In this document: positions 55,907-64,000 of the stretch, one piece after another | Numbering within the stretch: position 1 is the first letter of the stretch | Layout of the letters: every line of letters begins with the position of its first letter | NCBI GenBank assembly: GCA_958296185.1 | Contig: CATQIB010000017.1 | Coordinates: forward strand, 37,445-101,444 | Direction: 5' to 3' | Length of the DNA stretch: 64,000 nt | Origin: an uncultured Mesonia sp. | Lineage (GTDB): Bacteria > Bacteroidota > Bacteroidia > Flavobacteriales > Flavobacteriaceae | Translations under genes and position numbers: made by a program | The notes under the pieces: model-generated | What the model saw: only the letters and a program-made list of their open reading frames with translations | Database searches by the model: none | Told to the model about the DNA's origin: nothing

Positions 55907-56473
55907 ATGAAAACAATTCAGTTTACCCTATTCAGTCTATTATTCCTAACTATATTTACCAGCTGCTCAGATGATGATGCGCCAGAAATCATTAATGAGG
56001 AAGAAGTAATTACCGATGTGACGCTAACATTTGTAAATGAAGCTAATGAAACTCAAATCTACACCTATACAGATCCTAGCTACCGCGATGAAAATTACCA
56101 AGAACCGGTAATTATGCTTAAACCAGGATCTACTTATCAAGTGGGGCTGCAATTTTTTAACAAATCAAATCCGCAAGATATCGAAGATATTACCAATGAA
56201 GTTCGTGAAGAGCGCAATGATCATTTTGTTACTTATGCCTTTGGTCAAGTAGCGGTAGATTTAACACGAAATGATAGCGCTTCGGGAATAGATGCTGCAG
56301 GTATTCCCATTGGGTTAGATACCATTTGGGAAACCCAAACAGCAGGTAACGGTACATTGGTCGTGAAATTAATTCATGAACCCACTCTTAAAGATGTAAC
56401 TAACCCAATGGGTTCATTTACTGGAGGAGAAACCGATGTTGAGGTGGCTTTTCAGATTCAAATAGGCCTTTAA
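55907..56473 (+). CDS. Lipoprotein partner of the ZnuD-like receptor, unknown
   Basis: 188 residues with a lipoprotein signal peptide and SCSDDDAPE directly after the lipid site, the surface-export signal of Bacteroidota. The mature part is beta-rich and acidic. It lies 17 bases after the receptor gene, so it is probably co-expressed and may present ligand to the receptor, as partner lipoproteins often do. No named family. Confidence 0.75.
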   Translation: MKTIQFTLFSLLFLTIFTSCSDDDAPEIINEEEVITDVTLTFVNEANETQIYTYTDPSYRDENYQEPVIMLKPGSTYQVGLQFFNKSNPQDIEDITNEVREERNDHFVTYAFGQVAVDLTRNDSASGIDAAGIPIGLDTIWETQTAGNGTLVVKLIHEPTLKDVTNPMGSFTGGETDVEVAFQIQIGL

Positions 56474-56537
56474 ATTATAAACCTTACTTTCTCAGATATA
56501 ATTTGTTATTTTTGAGGGGCAATTAAACAGCAGTAGC

Positions 56538-58685
56538 ATGAAAAAAATAATTTTACCACTTTTGGCGGTAAGCGTAATGGCTTGCAAAGAAACGCCAAAA
56601 GAAGACAATCAAAACCAACAAAAAGATATTGCTTTGACATATCCTAAAACCAAAAAGGTAGATAGCGTTGACACTTACTTCGGTCAGGAAGTAAAAGACC
56701 CCTACCGATGGCTAGAAGATGACCGAAGTGCTGAGACCGAAGAATGGGTTAAGCAGCAAAATAAAGTTACATTTAATTACTTAGATCAAATTCCGTACAG
56801 AGATTCATTAAAAAATCGATTGGCAGAATTATGGAATTACGAAAAAGTAGGCGCGCCATATACAGAGGGTGATTACACTTATTTTAGTAAAAATGATGGT
56901 TTGCAAAATCAATATGTGATCTATCGTCATAAGAAAAATGAGGAGGCGTCTAAAGCAGAAGTTTTTCTTGATCCTAATAAATTCAGCGAAGACGGTACTA
57001 CTTCTTTAGATGCATTTAGTTTCTCTGAGAATGGCAAAATTTTAGCTTATTCTATTTCTGAAGGAGGTAGCGATTGGCGAAAGATTATAGTGATGAATGC
57101 AGAAACTAAAGAGATTGTAGAAGATACATTAGTAGATGTGAAATTTAGTGGAATCTCTTGGAAAGGTGATGAAGGCTTCTTTTACTCAAGTTATGATAAG
57201 CCACAAGGTAGTGAATTATCGGCCAAAACAGATCAGCATAAGCTGTATTATCACCAATTGGGTACAGCCCAAAAATATGATAAACTTATTTTTGGTGGAA
57301 CCCCTGAAGAAAAACATCGCTATGTGCGATCTGCCGTTACACAAGATAATAAGTATTTGTTCATTGCAGCAAGTGTAAGCACATCGGGAAACAAACTTTT
57401 TCTTAAAAATTTAGAAAAACCGAATAGTGCATTAGTAACCATTTTAGATCACACCAAGTCAGATACTTATTTGTTAGATAACCAAGGAGATAAGTTGTTT
57501 TTAACAACCAACTTAAATGCACCCAATAAAAAAGTAGTACAGGTAGATGCTAAAAACCCACAACCAGAAAATTGGAAAGACCTTATACCTGAAACAGAAT
57601 TTGTTTTGACTCCTACAAAAGGGGGCGGATATATATTTGCCAATTATATGAAAGACGCCGTTTCAATGGTAAAACAATATGATTACAATGGTAAATTAAT
57701 TCGTGAAGTAGAACTCCCTGGTGTGGGAACCGTAAATGGATTTGGAGCTAAAAAAGAAGATAAAGAATTGTACTATTCTTTTACTAATTATGTTACCCCA
57801 GGTAGCATTTACAAGTATGATATAGAAAATGGAAATTCGGAAGTTTTCAATACGCCAAAAATTGATTTCAATCCAGAAGATTATGAAAGTAAGCAGGTGT
57901 TTTATACCTCTAAAGACGGGACTAAGGTTCCTATGATTATCACCCACAAAAAGGGTCTTGCTTTAGATGGGAAGAACCCAACAATACTCTATGGTTATGG
58001 CGGTTTCAATATTAGTTTAACGCCTTCTTTTAGTATTGCCAATGCGGTGTGGATGGAGCAAGGCGGGGTTTATGCCGTGGCCAATTTACGCGGAGGTGGT
58101 GAGTACGGTAAAAAATGGCATAACGCAGGTACTCAATTAAAAAAACAAAACGTGTTTGATGATTTTATCGCTGCAGCGGAATTTTTAATCAATAAAAATT
58201 ATACTTCTAATGATTATTTGGCTATTCGCGGTGGTTCAAACGGAGGCTTATTGGTGGGAGCTACAATGACGCAAAGACCAGACCTTATACAAGTGGCATT
58301 GCCAGCCGTAGGCGTGTTAGATATGTTGCGCTACCATACTTTTACCGCTGGGGCTGGTTGGGCTTATGACTATGGTACAGCCGAAGATAGCGAAGAAATG
58401 TTTACTTACTTAAAAGGATATTCTCCTGTTCACAATGTAAAGAACGGGGTTGCCTATCCGGCTACCATGATTACTACAGGAGATCATGATGATCGCGTGG
58501 TGCCGGCACATAGTTTTAAATTTGCAGCAGAATTGCAAGAAAAGCAAGTAGGTAATAACCCGGTTTTGATTCGGGTTGAGGTAAACGCAGGTCATGGAGC
58601 AGGAACGCCAGTAAGTAAAATTATAGACCAATATGCCGATATTTACGGCTTCACGCTGTGGAATATGGGTATAAAAAACCTATAA
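56538..58685 (+). CDS. Prolyl oligopeptidase (S9), lipoprotein
   Basis: 715 residues. Lipobox SVMAC (Cys16), a seven-blade beta-propeller (about 70-440) and an alpha/beta-hydrolase domain with S567 in GGSNGGLL, the acid in GDHDDRV (648-654) and H686 in NAGHGAG. It cleaves short proline-containing peptides outside the cytosol, anchored to a membrane. A strong terminator follows. Confidence 0.95.
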   Translation: MKKIILPLLAVSVMACKETPKEDNQNQQKDIALTYPKTKKVDSVDTYFGQEVKDPYRWLEDDRSAETEEWVKQQNKVTFNYLDQIPYRDSLKNRLAELWNYEKVGAPYTEGDYTYFSKNDGLQNQYVIYRHKKNEEASKAEVFLDPNKFSEDGTTSLDAFSFSENGKILAYSISEGGSDWRKIIVMNAETKEIVEDTLVDVKFSGISWKGDEGFFYSSYDKPQGSELSAKTDQHKLYYHQLGTAQKYDKLIFGGTPEEKHRYVRSAVTQDNKYLFIAASVSTSGNKLFLKNLEKPNSALVTILDHTKSDTYLLDNQGDKLFLTTNLNAPNKKVVQVDAKNPQPENWKDLIPETEFVLTPTKGGGYIFANYMKDAVSMVKQYDYNGKLIREVELPGVGTVNGFGAKKEDKELYYSFTNYVTPGSIYKYDIENGNSEVFNTPKIDFNPEDYESKQVFYTSKDGTKVPMIITHKKGLALDGKNPTILYGYGGFNISLTPSFSIANAVWMEQGGVYAVANLRGGGEYGKKWHNAGTQLKKQNVFDDFIAAAEFLINKNYTSNDYLAIRGGSNGGLLVGATMTQRPDLIQVALPAVGVLDMLRYHTFTAGAGWAYDYGTAEDSEEMFTYLKGYSPVHNVKNGVAYPATMITTGDHDDRVVPAHSFKFAAELQEKQVGNNPVLIRVEVNAGHGAGTPVSKIIDQYADIYGFTLWNMGIKNL

Positions 58686-58703
58686 ACACAACTTTAAATA
58701 GAG

Positions 58704-58747
58704 ATAAGGCTGTTTAAAAACCTGTTTTTAAACAGCCTTATTTTTTT
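58704..58747. terminator. Bidirectional terminator
   Basis: A perfect 17-bp stem (from ATAAGGCTG to CAGCCTTAT) around a CCTG loop, with T on the right and A-rich flank on the left, serves the S9 peptidase and the convergent CBS gene. Confidence 0.9.
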
Positions 58748-59165
58748 AATACTGGTCTATCAAATATTTAATTAAATCTGTGGTGGTTACAATTCCCACT
58801 AGCTTTTCGTTTTCAATAACCGGTAGCGCGTGAAATTCTTTTTCAGCTAAAATTTCTGCAACCTCTTTGATGCTGTGATTGGGTGTTACAGAGGTCAATG
58901 CTTTTGCCATTACCTGTTCAATGGTAAACATTTCGTAGACAACAGTATCTACACTTTTATCTTCATCGTCTACTGCATCAGCAAAACTAATGCGCAGCAA
59001 ATCGGTATAGCTCAACATACCTTTAATTTTATCCCCGCTAATAACTGGGATGTGCCTAATTTTATGTTTTTTAAATAGGAGTTCTGCATCGGCAAGACCT
59101 TGTTGAGTATTTAAGGTTATAACCTCCTTGCTCATAATTTTTGAAATGGGTTCTCTTTTTTTCAT
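58746..59165 (-). CDS. Two-CBS-domain protein
   Basis: 139 residues made only of two CBS domains (about 5-60 with IRHIPVISG, and 75-139 with FHALPVIEN), the adenine-nucleotide-sensing Bateman module. No effector domain is fused, so it probably regulates another protein or senses energy state. It is divergent from the ABC ATPase gene. Confidence 0.9.
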   Translation of the reverse strand: MKKREPISKIMSKEVITLNTQQGLADAELLFKKHKIRHIPVISGDKIKGMLSYTDLLRISFADAVDDEDKSVDTVVYEMFTIEQVMAKALTSVTPNHSIKEVAEILAEKEFHALPVIENEKLVGIVTTTDLIKYLIDQY

Positions 59166-59223
59166 AACGTTTGGTTTGATTTAAATTCTACCTTAAATTT
59201 CATAAAAATTTGATAAATAAAAA

Positions 59224-59237
59224 CTGATTTAAATCAG
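59224..59237. promoter_or_regulatory. Perfect 14-base palindrome in the CBS/ABC divergent gap
   Basis: CTGATTTAAATCAG is fully self-complementary and central in the 104-base region between two divergent genes, a good place for an operator. No regulator is adjacent. Confidence 0.45.
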
Positions 59238-59269
59238 CTTACCATAGCTTCTATTAACTTTACGTTATT

Positions 59270-60244
59270 ATGCTCCAAATACAACAAATCAGCTACTTAC
59301 ATCGAGGTAATTTAGGTGTGCAAAATATTAGTTTTAGCTTACAAGCCAATCAGCATTTAGCCATAATAGGGCCTAGTGGTTGCGGAAAGAGCACACTATT
59401 AAAATGTATATATGGCTTATTCGATTTACAGCAAGGGAGCATTTATTTTAAAGCTGAACGTGTTTTAGGGCCAGCTTATAATTTGGTACCCGGTCATGAG
59501 CAGATGAAGTATTTAGCTCAGTATGATAATGTTATGCCCTATACGAGCGTTTCAGAAAATATAAAAGAGCATTTGAGCAGACAGCATCCGGAAGAAAACG
59601 AGCGCCGTTGCCTTGAATTGCTAAGGGTTATAGGTCTAGAAGAATTTGCTCATACTCAAGTGAAAAATCTAAGTGGTGGTCAGCGTCAGCGAGTAGCTCT
59701 TGCCCAAGTCTTGGCCAAAGCACCTCAATTACTATTGCTCGATGAGCCTTTTAACTTTATAGATAATTTTAAGAAGAATACTTTAAGAAGGAGTATTTTT
59801 AATTACCTCAAAAAAGAAAATATTGCTTGTATTTTTGCCACCCATGATCGAGATGATATGTTAGCTTTCGCTGATGAGGTCTTAGTATTAGAGAAAGGTA
59901 AAACAATAGCCCAGGGAAATCCTAAGACATTATTTGAAAATCCGAAGAGCAAAGCCGTGGCAGCCTTATTTTATGAGGTAAATGAATTGCCAGCCTCGTG
60001 GTTTAATGAGGCTTTAAAAGGTTCTTTTTTAGTGTATCCTTTTGAATTAGAGTGGCACCGTCAAAAGCAAAAGAATGGAGTTGCAGTACAAATAGAGCAG
60101 TCTTTTTATCAAGGGACACATTTTTTAAACCAAGCTAGGCATCAAGATGAAATTATATTTTTTGAAACGCCAAATCAATTGAAAACAGGAGAAAAAGGCT
60201 GGTTAGAACTTAAAGACGATTTACTAGAATCAAGACTAATCTAA
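59270..60244 (+). CDS. Orphan ABC transporter ATP-binding protein
   Basis: 324 residues. Walker A GPSGCGKST (34-42), Q-loop Q84, signature LSGGQ (134-138), Walker B LLLLDEP (154-160) and H-loop H192 are all intact. A C-terminal extension of about 100 residues resembles the regulatory TOBE-like domain of polyamine/iron/sulfate-type ATPases. No permease or binding protein gene is near. Its end overlaps the convergent Gre-like gene by 9 bases. Confidence 0.88.
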   Translation: MLQIQQISYLHRGNLGVQNISFSLQANQHLAIIGPSGCGKSTLLKCIYGLFDLQQGSIYFKAERVLGPAYNLVPGHEQMKYLAQYDNVMPYTSVSENIKEHLSRQHPEENERRCLELLRVIGLEEFAHTQVKNLSGGQRQRVALAQVLAKAPQLLLLDEPFNFIDNFKKNTLRRSIFNYLKKENIACIFATHDRDDMLAFADEVLVLEKGKTIAQGNPKTLFENPKSKAVAALFYEVNELPASWFNEALKGSFLVYPFELEWHRQKQKNGVAVQIEQSFYQGTHFLNQARHQDEIIFFETPNQLKTGEKGWLELKDDLLESRLI

Positions 60245-60685
60245 TTCTATAATGCGGTAAGTAAGCTTAGCATATTGTATTTTATCATTCTGTTTTTTGC
60301 CTAAAAAGGCTTGAGCAAGAGGTGACTGCAATCCGATGGAATAAATGCCTTTCTTTTCGAGTTTTGGATTAGATAAAGGTATACCAATTAAAAAACTAGC
60401 TTTTTCTGTTTTTATATAACTACCCCACGCAACCACACTTGATGGTTGCTGTGTTTTTAAGCGCTTTAGTTGTGTACGTTGCCGCAAAAAATGGTTACGA
60501 CTGATTTCTAATTGATTTAGCCGAGTCGAAAACATTTCTCTACTAGTCTCAAACTTATCACCTGCAGAAGATTTTGATTCTCCAGCCATATCGCTATGCA
60601 GACTTTCTATTTCGTTTTGAAGCAGATTGAGATGCTGCTCTAGCTGATTTTCACAAAGCTCGATAAATGCGGTTTTACTTAACAT
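60236..60685 (-). CDS. GreA/GreB-like transcription elongation factor-family protein
   Basis: 149 residues: a helical N-terminal coiled coil (about 1-75) and a C-terminal FKBP-like domain with SIGLQSPLAQAFLGKKQND, which resembles the GreA end. The N-terminal tip has no obvious paired acids as in true GreA (EGKSS-type region is AGESKSS), so cleavage activity is unsure. Relatives are sometimes mislabelled as 3-oxoacyl-ACP synthase. It lies 12 bases after queD on the same strand. Confidence 0.72.
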   Translation of the reverse strand: MLSKTAFIELCENQLEQHLNLLQNEIESLHSDMAGESKSSAGDKFETSREMFSTRLNQLEISRNHFLRQRTQLKRLKTQQPSSVVAWGSYIKTEKASFLIGIPLSNPKLEKKGIYSIGLQSPLAQAFLGKKQNDKIQYAKLTYRIIELD

Positions 60686-60697
60686 TTAAACATAAAC

Positions 60698-61150
60698 TTA
60701 AGCTTGGTCACTAGCAAACCATTCAGCAAAACTGGTTTCTGTTTCTTGCAGTCTCAAACTAAAAAGCTCAATATTTTTAGGAAGTCTAGCTTTAATTTTA
60801 TCGGCAAAATCGGTAATCATCTTCTCGCTGGTAGGCTGGTAATCTACTAAAATAACGTTGTGATTCCGTTTTATTAATTCTTCGGCTAGTTCAATGTGTG
60901 GGGTGTTTTTATTGAGTACAGTAGCATGATCAAATTGATCTACAATCTCTTCTTTTACTATTTTTTTTAGGTCGCCAAAGTCAATTACCATTCCATTTTT
61001 CACGTGATTGCTATCGTGAATAGGGATGCCAATTACAGTCACATTCAGTTTATAGCTATGACCGTGCACATTTTTACACTTTCCATCATATCCGTAAAGC
61101 GCGTGTCCGGTTTCAAAATTAAATTGCTTGGTAATTCTTATCTTACTCAT
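60698..61150 (-). CDS. queD: 6-carboxytetrahydropterin synthase
   Basis: Converts dihydroneopterin triphosphate to 6-carboxytetrahydropterin on the way to queuosine and 7-deazaguanines. Zinc ligands are H16, H29 and H31 and the catalytic Cys is C25 in KCKNVHGHSY. 150 residues is normal. It starts on the last base of a 31-codon ORF upstream. No queC or queE gene is adjacent. Confidence 0.93.
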   Translation of the reverse strand: MSKIRITKQFNFETGHALYGYDGKCKNVHGHSYKLNVTVIGIPIHDSNHVKNGMVIDFGDLKKIVKEEIVDQFDHATVLNKNTPHIELAEELIKRNHNVILVDYQPTSEKMITDFADKIKARLPKNIELFSLRLQETETSFAEWFASDQA

Positions 61151-61245
61151 TACTTTTTAAATTTATTATACAAAACCACACCAATAAGAACCAATCCTAA
61201 AATGACAAAAAGGCCATTACCGCTCAAAAATTGTAATATATCCAT
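61150..61245 (-). CDS. Tiny single-TM protein coupled to queD
   Basis: A 31-codon ORF: MDILQFLSGNG, a 14-residue hydrophobic stretch (LFVILGLVLIGVVL) and a basic end (YNKFKK). Its stop shares one base with the queD start (TAATG), so the two are coupled. A TAnnTTTG box (TAACTTTG) lies 16 bases before its ATG. It is too short for normal annotation; the shape and coupling support a real gene. Confidence 0.55.
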   Translation of the reverse strand: MDILQFLSGNGLFVILGLVLIGVVLYNKFKK

Positions 61246-61261
61246 TTGTTTGATTTTCGGA

Positions 61262-61269
61262 CAAAGTTA
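61262..61269 (-). promoter_or_regulatory. Possible promoter of the small ORF-queD-Gre unit, -7 box TAACTTTG
   Basis: Exact TAnnTTTG on the minus strand, 16 bases before the tiny ORF. No well-spaced TTG. Confidence 0.42.
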
Positions 61270-61324
61270 CAATTTAAAAGCGAAAAAAATGTTTTAGTAG
61301 GATGCAACTAAGGAAAGAATAATC

Positions 61325-61332
61325 TATTTTTG
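61325..61332 (+). promoter_or_regulatory. Possible promoter of the 2OG oxygenase, -7 box TATTTTTG
   Basis: Exact TAnnTTTG 25 bases before the TTG start, in keeping with that start choice. Confidence 0.42.
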
Positions 61333-61357
61333 TTAGGCTTTTATTAGAATTGAAATA

Positions 61358-61999
61358 TTGAATACAACCGAATTATTTGAGCAGCTCGATTTTCAAGAGA
61401 ACCCCCTATTTGAAGAAGTTATTGCCAATCTTGTAGCGCAGCAATATAGTATTGTAGATGGGTTTTTTAACCAAAGTGAAGTAAATACCTTACGTAAAAG
61501 GTTACTGGAACTTTACGATCAAGAACAGTTTAAAAAATCTGCCATTGGTAATAAAACCAATGAATTGATTGAAAAAGAAATACGTGGCGATTTTATTTTA
61601 TGGATAGATGAAGCCCAAGCTTCTCATCAAGCCGAGCAGGTATTTTTTAATAAAATTAATAATCTGGTGCACTACTTAAATAAAACGTGCTTTTTAGGCA
61701 TACTGCATAAAGAGTTTCATTTTGCAGTTTATCCTAAAGGAACTTATTACCAAAGGCATTTAGATACTTTCATGAATGACCAACGCCGTAAACTATCTGT
61801 AGTATGCTATTTAAATGATAGCAATTGGAAATCCGAAAACGGTGGCGAATTGATTATTTATACACCAAATGGAGAGGTGAGTGTTGTACCGAAGCCAGGT
61901 AGACTAGTTGTTTTTGAAAGTCAAGTTTTAGAACATGAAGTAAAAAAAGTAACCCACGATAAACGATTGAGTATTACCGGTTGGCTAAAGACAAGATAA
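61358..61999 (+). CDS. 2-oxoglutarate/Fe(II)-dependent oxygenase (prolyl-4-hydroxylase-like)
   Basis: 213 residues. The iron ligands are H134 and D136 (YYQRHLDTF) and H193 (LEHEV), and R203 would bind 2-oxoglutarate. GGELIIYTP is also typical. It hydroxylates a substrate that I cannot name; relatives modify proteins such as translation factors. It begins with TTG, 25 bases after a TAnnTTTG box, with no in-frame ATG upstream. It is the last clean gene before the frame-broken region. Confidence 0.88.
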   Translation: MNTTELFEQLDFQENPLFEEVIANLVAQQYSIVDGFFNQSEVNTLRKRLLELYDQEQFKKSAIGNKTNELIEKEIRGDFILWIDEAQASHQAEQVFFNKINNLVHYLNKTCFLGILHKEFHFAVYPKGTYYQRHLDTFMNDQRRKLSVVCYLNDSNWKSENGGELIIYTPNGEVSVVPKPGRLVVFESQVLEHEVKKVTHDKRLSITGWLKTR

Positions 62000-62025
62000 A
62001 AAAAGGCTGCTGCTTATGGCAGTTA

Positions 62026-62523
62026 TTATGTTTTTAAGCAAGATTCAATGCTTTCTTCAAATTTATAGCGAATAATGTTGATTATATTACCGAGGCCAAA
62101 ATCTTTGGCGAGCTCTATTAAAGTGCCTTGTATACACGATTCACCTTAATATGTATTTTATCGAGTTAGCGCCAGAAAGACAAGACTGCCCCACTGCTGG
62201 TGCGGCCCCTCCAATATTAATCACCTACTCCCTAGAAAGGGTAAAATAATTTTCATAGGAAATATAAAACCTTGATTGTCTTTCTATTGGAGAAAAAAGT
62301 GTACTTGGTCCTATTTTCTAAAATAATGGTGGCCAATTCGGTTTTAGAAACGTATTTTTTATGAGGGTTCCTTCAAAGCTAATGCCATTTTGCAATTCTG
62401 CAAAATAAATGCGCGCTAAGGTATGTAGTTCTCTTTTTTAAAGATGAATTTACTGTGGTGTTTTGATCACAACCCAGGCAAACCAATGTTATCAAGGTAC
62501 AGGTTCAAACTATAAAAAATCAT
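62026..62523 (-). pseudogene. Frame-broken small lipoprotein, or gene with sequencing errors
   Basis: No single frame is long, but joining frames by removing single bases gives one product of about 160 residues. It would have a signal with lipobox LVCLGC, DQNTTVNSSLKREL, ARIYFAELQNG, then GTLIELAKDFGLGN and a Lys/Glu-rich end (ESIESCLKT). At least five +1 shifts are needed, most in A or T runs, plus one in-frame TAG. The reconstruction is inference; I do not recognise the family. Confidence 0.55.
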
Positions 62524-62556
62524 AGATGTAATTTAAATTTAATTGGTTCAATTCAA

Positions 62557-62727
62557 TTATTGTTTATTTTTTTTATTCACATAAATAAATAAACCTACAA
62601 TAAAAACAAGAGCAATAATATACAACCAATTAGCCGTTACAAAATCGGTTAAGCTGTACCAACCAAACTGCTGTTGGGTACCTGTGTTTTCTTGGTTTGG
62701 GGTAAAAGTTTGTTGCAGTAAAAACAT
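62557..62727 (-). CDS. Small single-TM membrane protein, unknown
   Basis: 56 residues, unbroken: a polar N-terminus rich in Gln and Thr (MFLLQQTFTPNQENT), a hydrophobic segment (about 34-51, WLYIIALVFIVGLFIYV) and a basic end (NKKNKQ). It lies between the broken ATPase gene and the broken lipoprotein gene on the same strand. No family recognised. Confidence 0.6.
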   Translation of the reverse strand: MFLLQQTFTPNQENTGTQQQFGWYSLTDFVTANWLYIIALVFIVGLFIYVNKKNKQ

Positions 62728-62801
62728 AATTTTTTAAAATTAGATACTTTAATTTATTCAAACTAGCCAAAAATCAAGCTTGCTTTTGATTTATTATAGT
62801 A

Positions 62802-64000
62802 TTACAATCCGCTAAGGTAACTGCTGTATAAATCTTGAAATTGAGTTCCGTTGTTATATTGATGCTTGCTCAGCATATTAAAAGCGGTAAGACCCCATAA
62901 AGCAAACTCAAGTGTAAAAGCTAGATCTTTCTCTTTAAGTTCTGGCAAGCACTTTTGCACCAGATTTACCAATGGTTTTATTTGAGTTAAGGTCTGCAGA
63001 TATTCCTTGTTCTGCAAAATCTTCATCTAAGTGAATCCCATCATTCGTTGCAAACCAAGCAATCACCTCATCATAGGGGCTGGCTTCCTCTTTTTTTTTA
63101 AGTTTTTTAATCTCAGGCAATAGTTTAGGATAAATACTTTTAACTGCATTTTCAATAAGGTGTTTAGCGACAAAATCTGGCCCTTCTTGTTCACCCTCAT
63201 ATTGCAACTCTACTTTACCGGTAAGAGCAGGAATAATACCCATAAAATCGGCAAAACGCAAACTGGTTTTATTTTCATCATTCAACAACATACGCCGCTC
63301 TGCTGTACTTATTAAATTTTGAAATGCCGTAATACTCATACGGGCACTTACACCAACTCTTAGCATCAACATACTCACTTTTGCGTGCTTCAAAACCAAT
63401 TTGTTCAATAAGATCGCGAGCCAATTCTGGTATATAAATGGCAGCGTCTAGGCCCTCTTCGATACCGCTCTCTTGCTTTGTAATTTGTTTTGCTATAGTT
63501 ATGTTTTGCGGATAATGTGTTAGAATTTGTGAGCCTATGCGATCTTTAAGCGGAGTAACAATACTTCCCCTATTAGTATAATCTTCTGGATTGGCCGTAA
63601 AAATAAACTGTAAATCTAGAGGTAATCTGAGTTTAAAACCGCGTATTTGTATATCGCCTTCTTGTAAAATATTAAAAAGTGCCAACTTGAATTCGGGCTT
63701 GTAAATCGGGTAGCTCATTTATTACAAAAATACAACGATGCGCACGGGGTATCATACCAAAATGAATCACTCGGTCATTTGCATAACTTAATTTTAGGTT
63801 AGCTGCCTTTATCGGATCTATATCACCAATCAATCTCGGCCACACTTACATCTGGGGTGGCTAATTTTTTCTGCAAAACGATCTTCTCTATGCAACCATG
63901 AAATAGGAGTTTTGTCACCTAGCTCGACTATTCTTTCTTGTCCGTATCTAGATATAGGATTTAATGGGTCGTCATTGATTTCTGAGCCTTCAATTACGGG
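62802..64000 (-). pseudogene. ChlI/MoxR-like AAA ATPase, frame-broken and 5' partial
   Basis: One gene in at least five frames. The parts read in order as an AAA protein of the magnesium-chelatase-like type: ISRYGQERIVEL, FVINELPDLQAR (Walker B region), FTANPEDYTNRGSIV (sensor), then DRIGSQILTHYP and GVSARMSITAFQNL. Frame changes fit single extra bases near 63865, 63834, 63682, 63355 and 63016-63019, three of them in short runs. No in-frame stop substitution is seen. Its start lies beyond the window. Either sequencing error or recent inactivation. Confidence 0.8.

Noticed and set aside
62935..63408. 157-codon minus-strand ORF as an independent gene
   Set aside because: Its start region before GVSARM is out-of-frame sequence of the preceding part; it is the middle of the broken ATPase gene.
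63278..63718. 146-codon minus-strand ORF as an independent gene
   Set aside because: With 62935-63408 and 62802-63026 it reads as consecutive parts of one AAA ATPase separated by single-base shifts.
62026..64000. Programmed ribosomal frameshifting in the ATPase and lipoprotein genes
   Set aside because: Too many shifts in one gene, all of the same +1 type at ordinary short runs, without stimulatory structures or a known precedent.

Overview
The window looks like chromosomal DNA of a low-GC member of the Flavobacteriia (Bacteroidota), probably a marine Flavobacteriaceae. The evidence is: lipoproteins whose lipobox Cys is followed by Ser and Asp residues, TonB-dependent receptors with a carboxypeptidase-regulatory-like N-terminus, an IPExxxVDY-family protein, an AtpB with a long exported N-terminal extension, an OmpA with thrombospondin-type-3 repeats, and promoters with the Bacteroidota -7 box TAnnTTTG instead of sigma70 boxes. 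No plasmid, phage, IS element or CRISPR array was seen.

Layout. 1-12.2 kb: 5' part of an outer-membrane beta-barrel receptor, lepA, a small lipoprotein, a YebC-family regulator, a CPA-type antiporter, an MBL hydrolase with a lipoprotein subtilase, an M1 peptidase and a small membrane protein. 12.2-18 kb: a REP-like element, then the leftward acpP-fabF-rnc-IPExxxVDY-pyk operon, divergent from purN-rnhA. 18-20.3 kb: four poorly conserved small membrane proteins, one a CPBP-family protease. 20.7-33.2 kb: a PfkB kinase, a PurF-type amidotransferase, a possible small RNA, sodA, an AddA-like helicase-nuclease, kbl, ompA and an AddB-like nuclease. 33.3 kb: tRNA-Ala(GGC). 33.6-39.8 kb: a leftward envelope operon (flippase, dut, sugar nucleotidyltransferase, TPR protein, DUF4292 lipoprotein, EnvC-like protein). 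40-45 kb: ATP synthase genes atpBEFHAG without atpD and atpC. 45-52.9 kb: recJ, a uracil-DNA glycosylase, rsmI, tdk, alr, mscL and asd. 53-56.5 kb: a probable metal-acquisition module (His/Cys-containing small protein, ZnuD-like receptor, lipoprotein). 56.5-62 kb: a prolyl oligopeptidase, a CBS protein, an orphan ABC ATPase, a Gre-like protein, queD with a tiny coupled membrane ORF, and a 2OG-Fe(II) oxygenase.

From about 62.0 kb to the right edge the character changes sharply. Two conserved genes, a lipoprotein and a ChlI/MoxR-like AAA ATPase, are broken by about ten single-base insertions, mostly in short homopolymers and with only one in-frame stop. This points to sequencing or assembly error, or very recent gene death, not old decay.

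Most of the window is ordinary core genome. The less ordinary signals are inverted repeats in three gaps of the atp operon (one a perfect 19-bp stem after atpE), the nested hairpin after sodA, a promoter-to-terminator unit with no gene at 23.6 kb, the metal-uptake module, the membrane-protein cluster at 18-20 kb and the +1 indel cluster at the right end.
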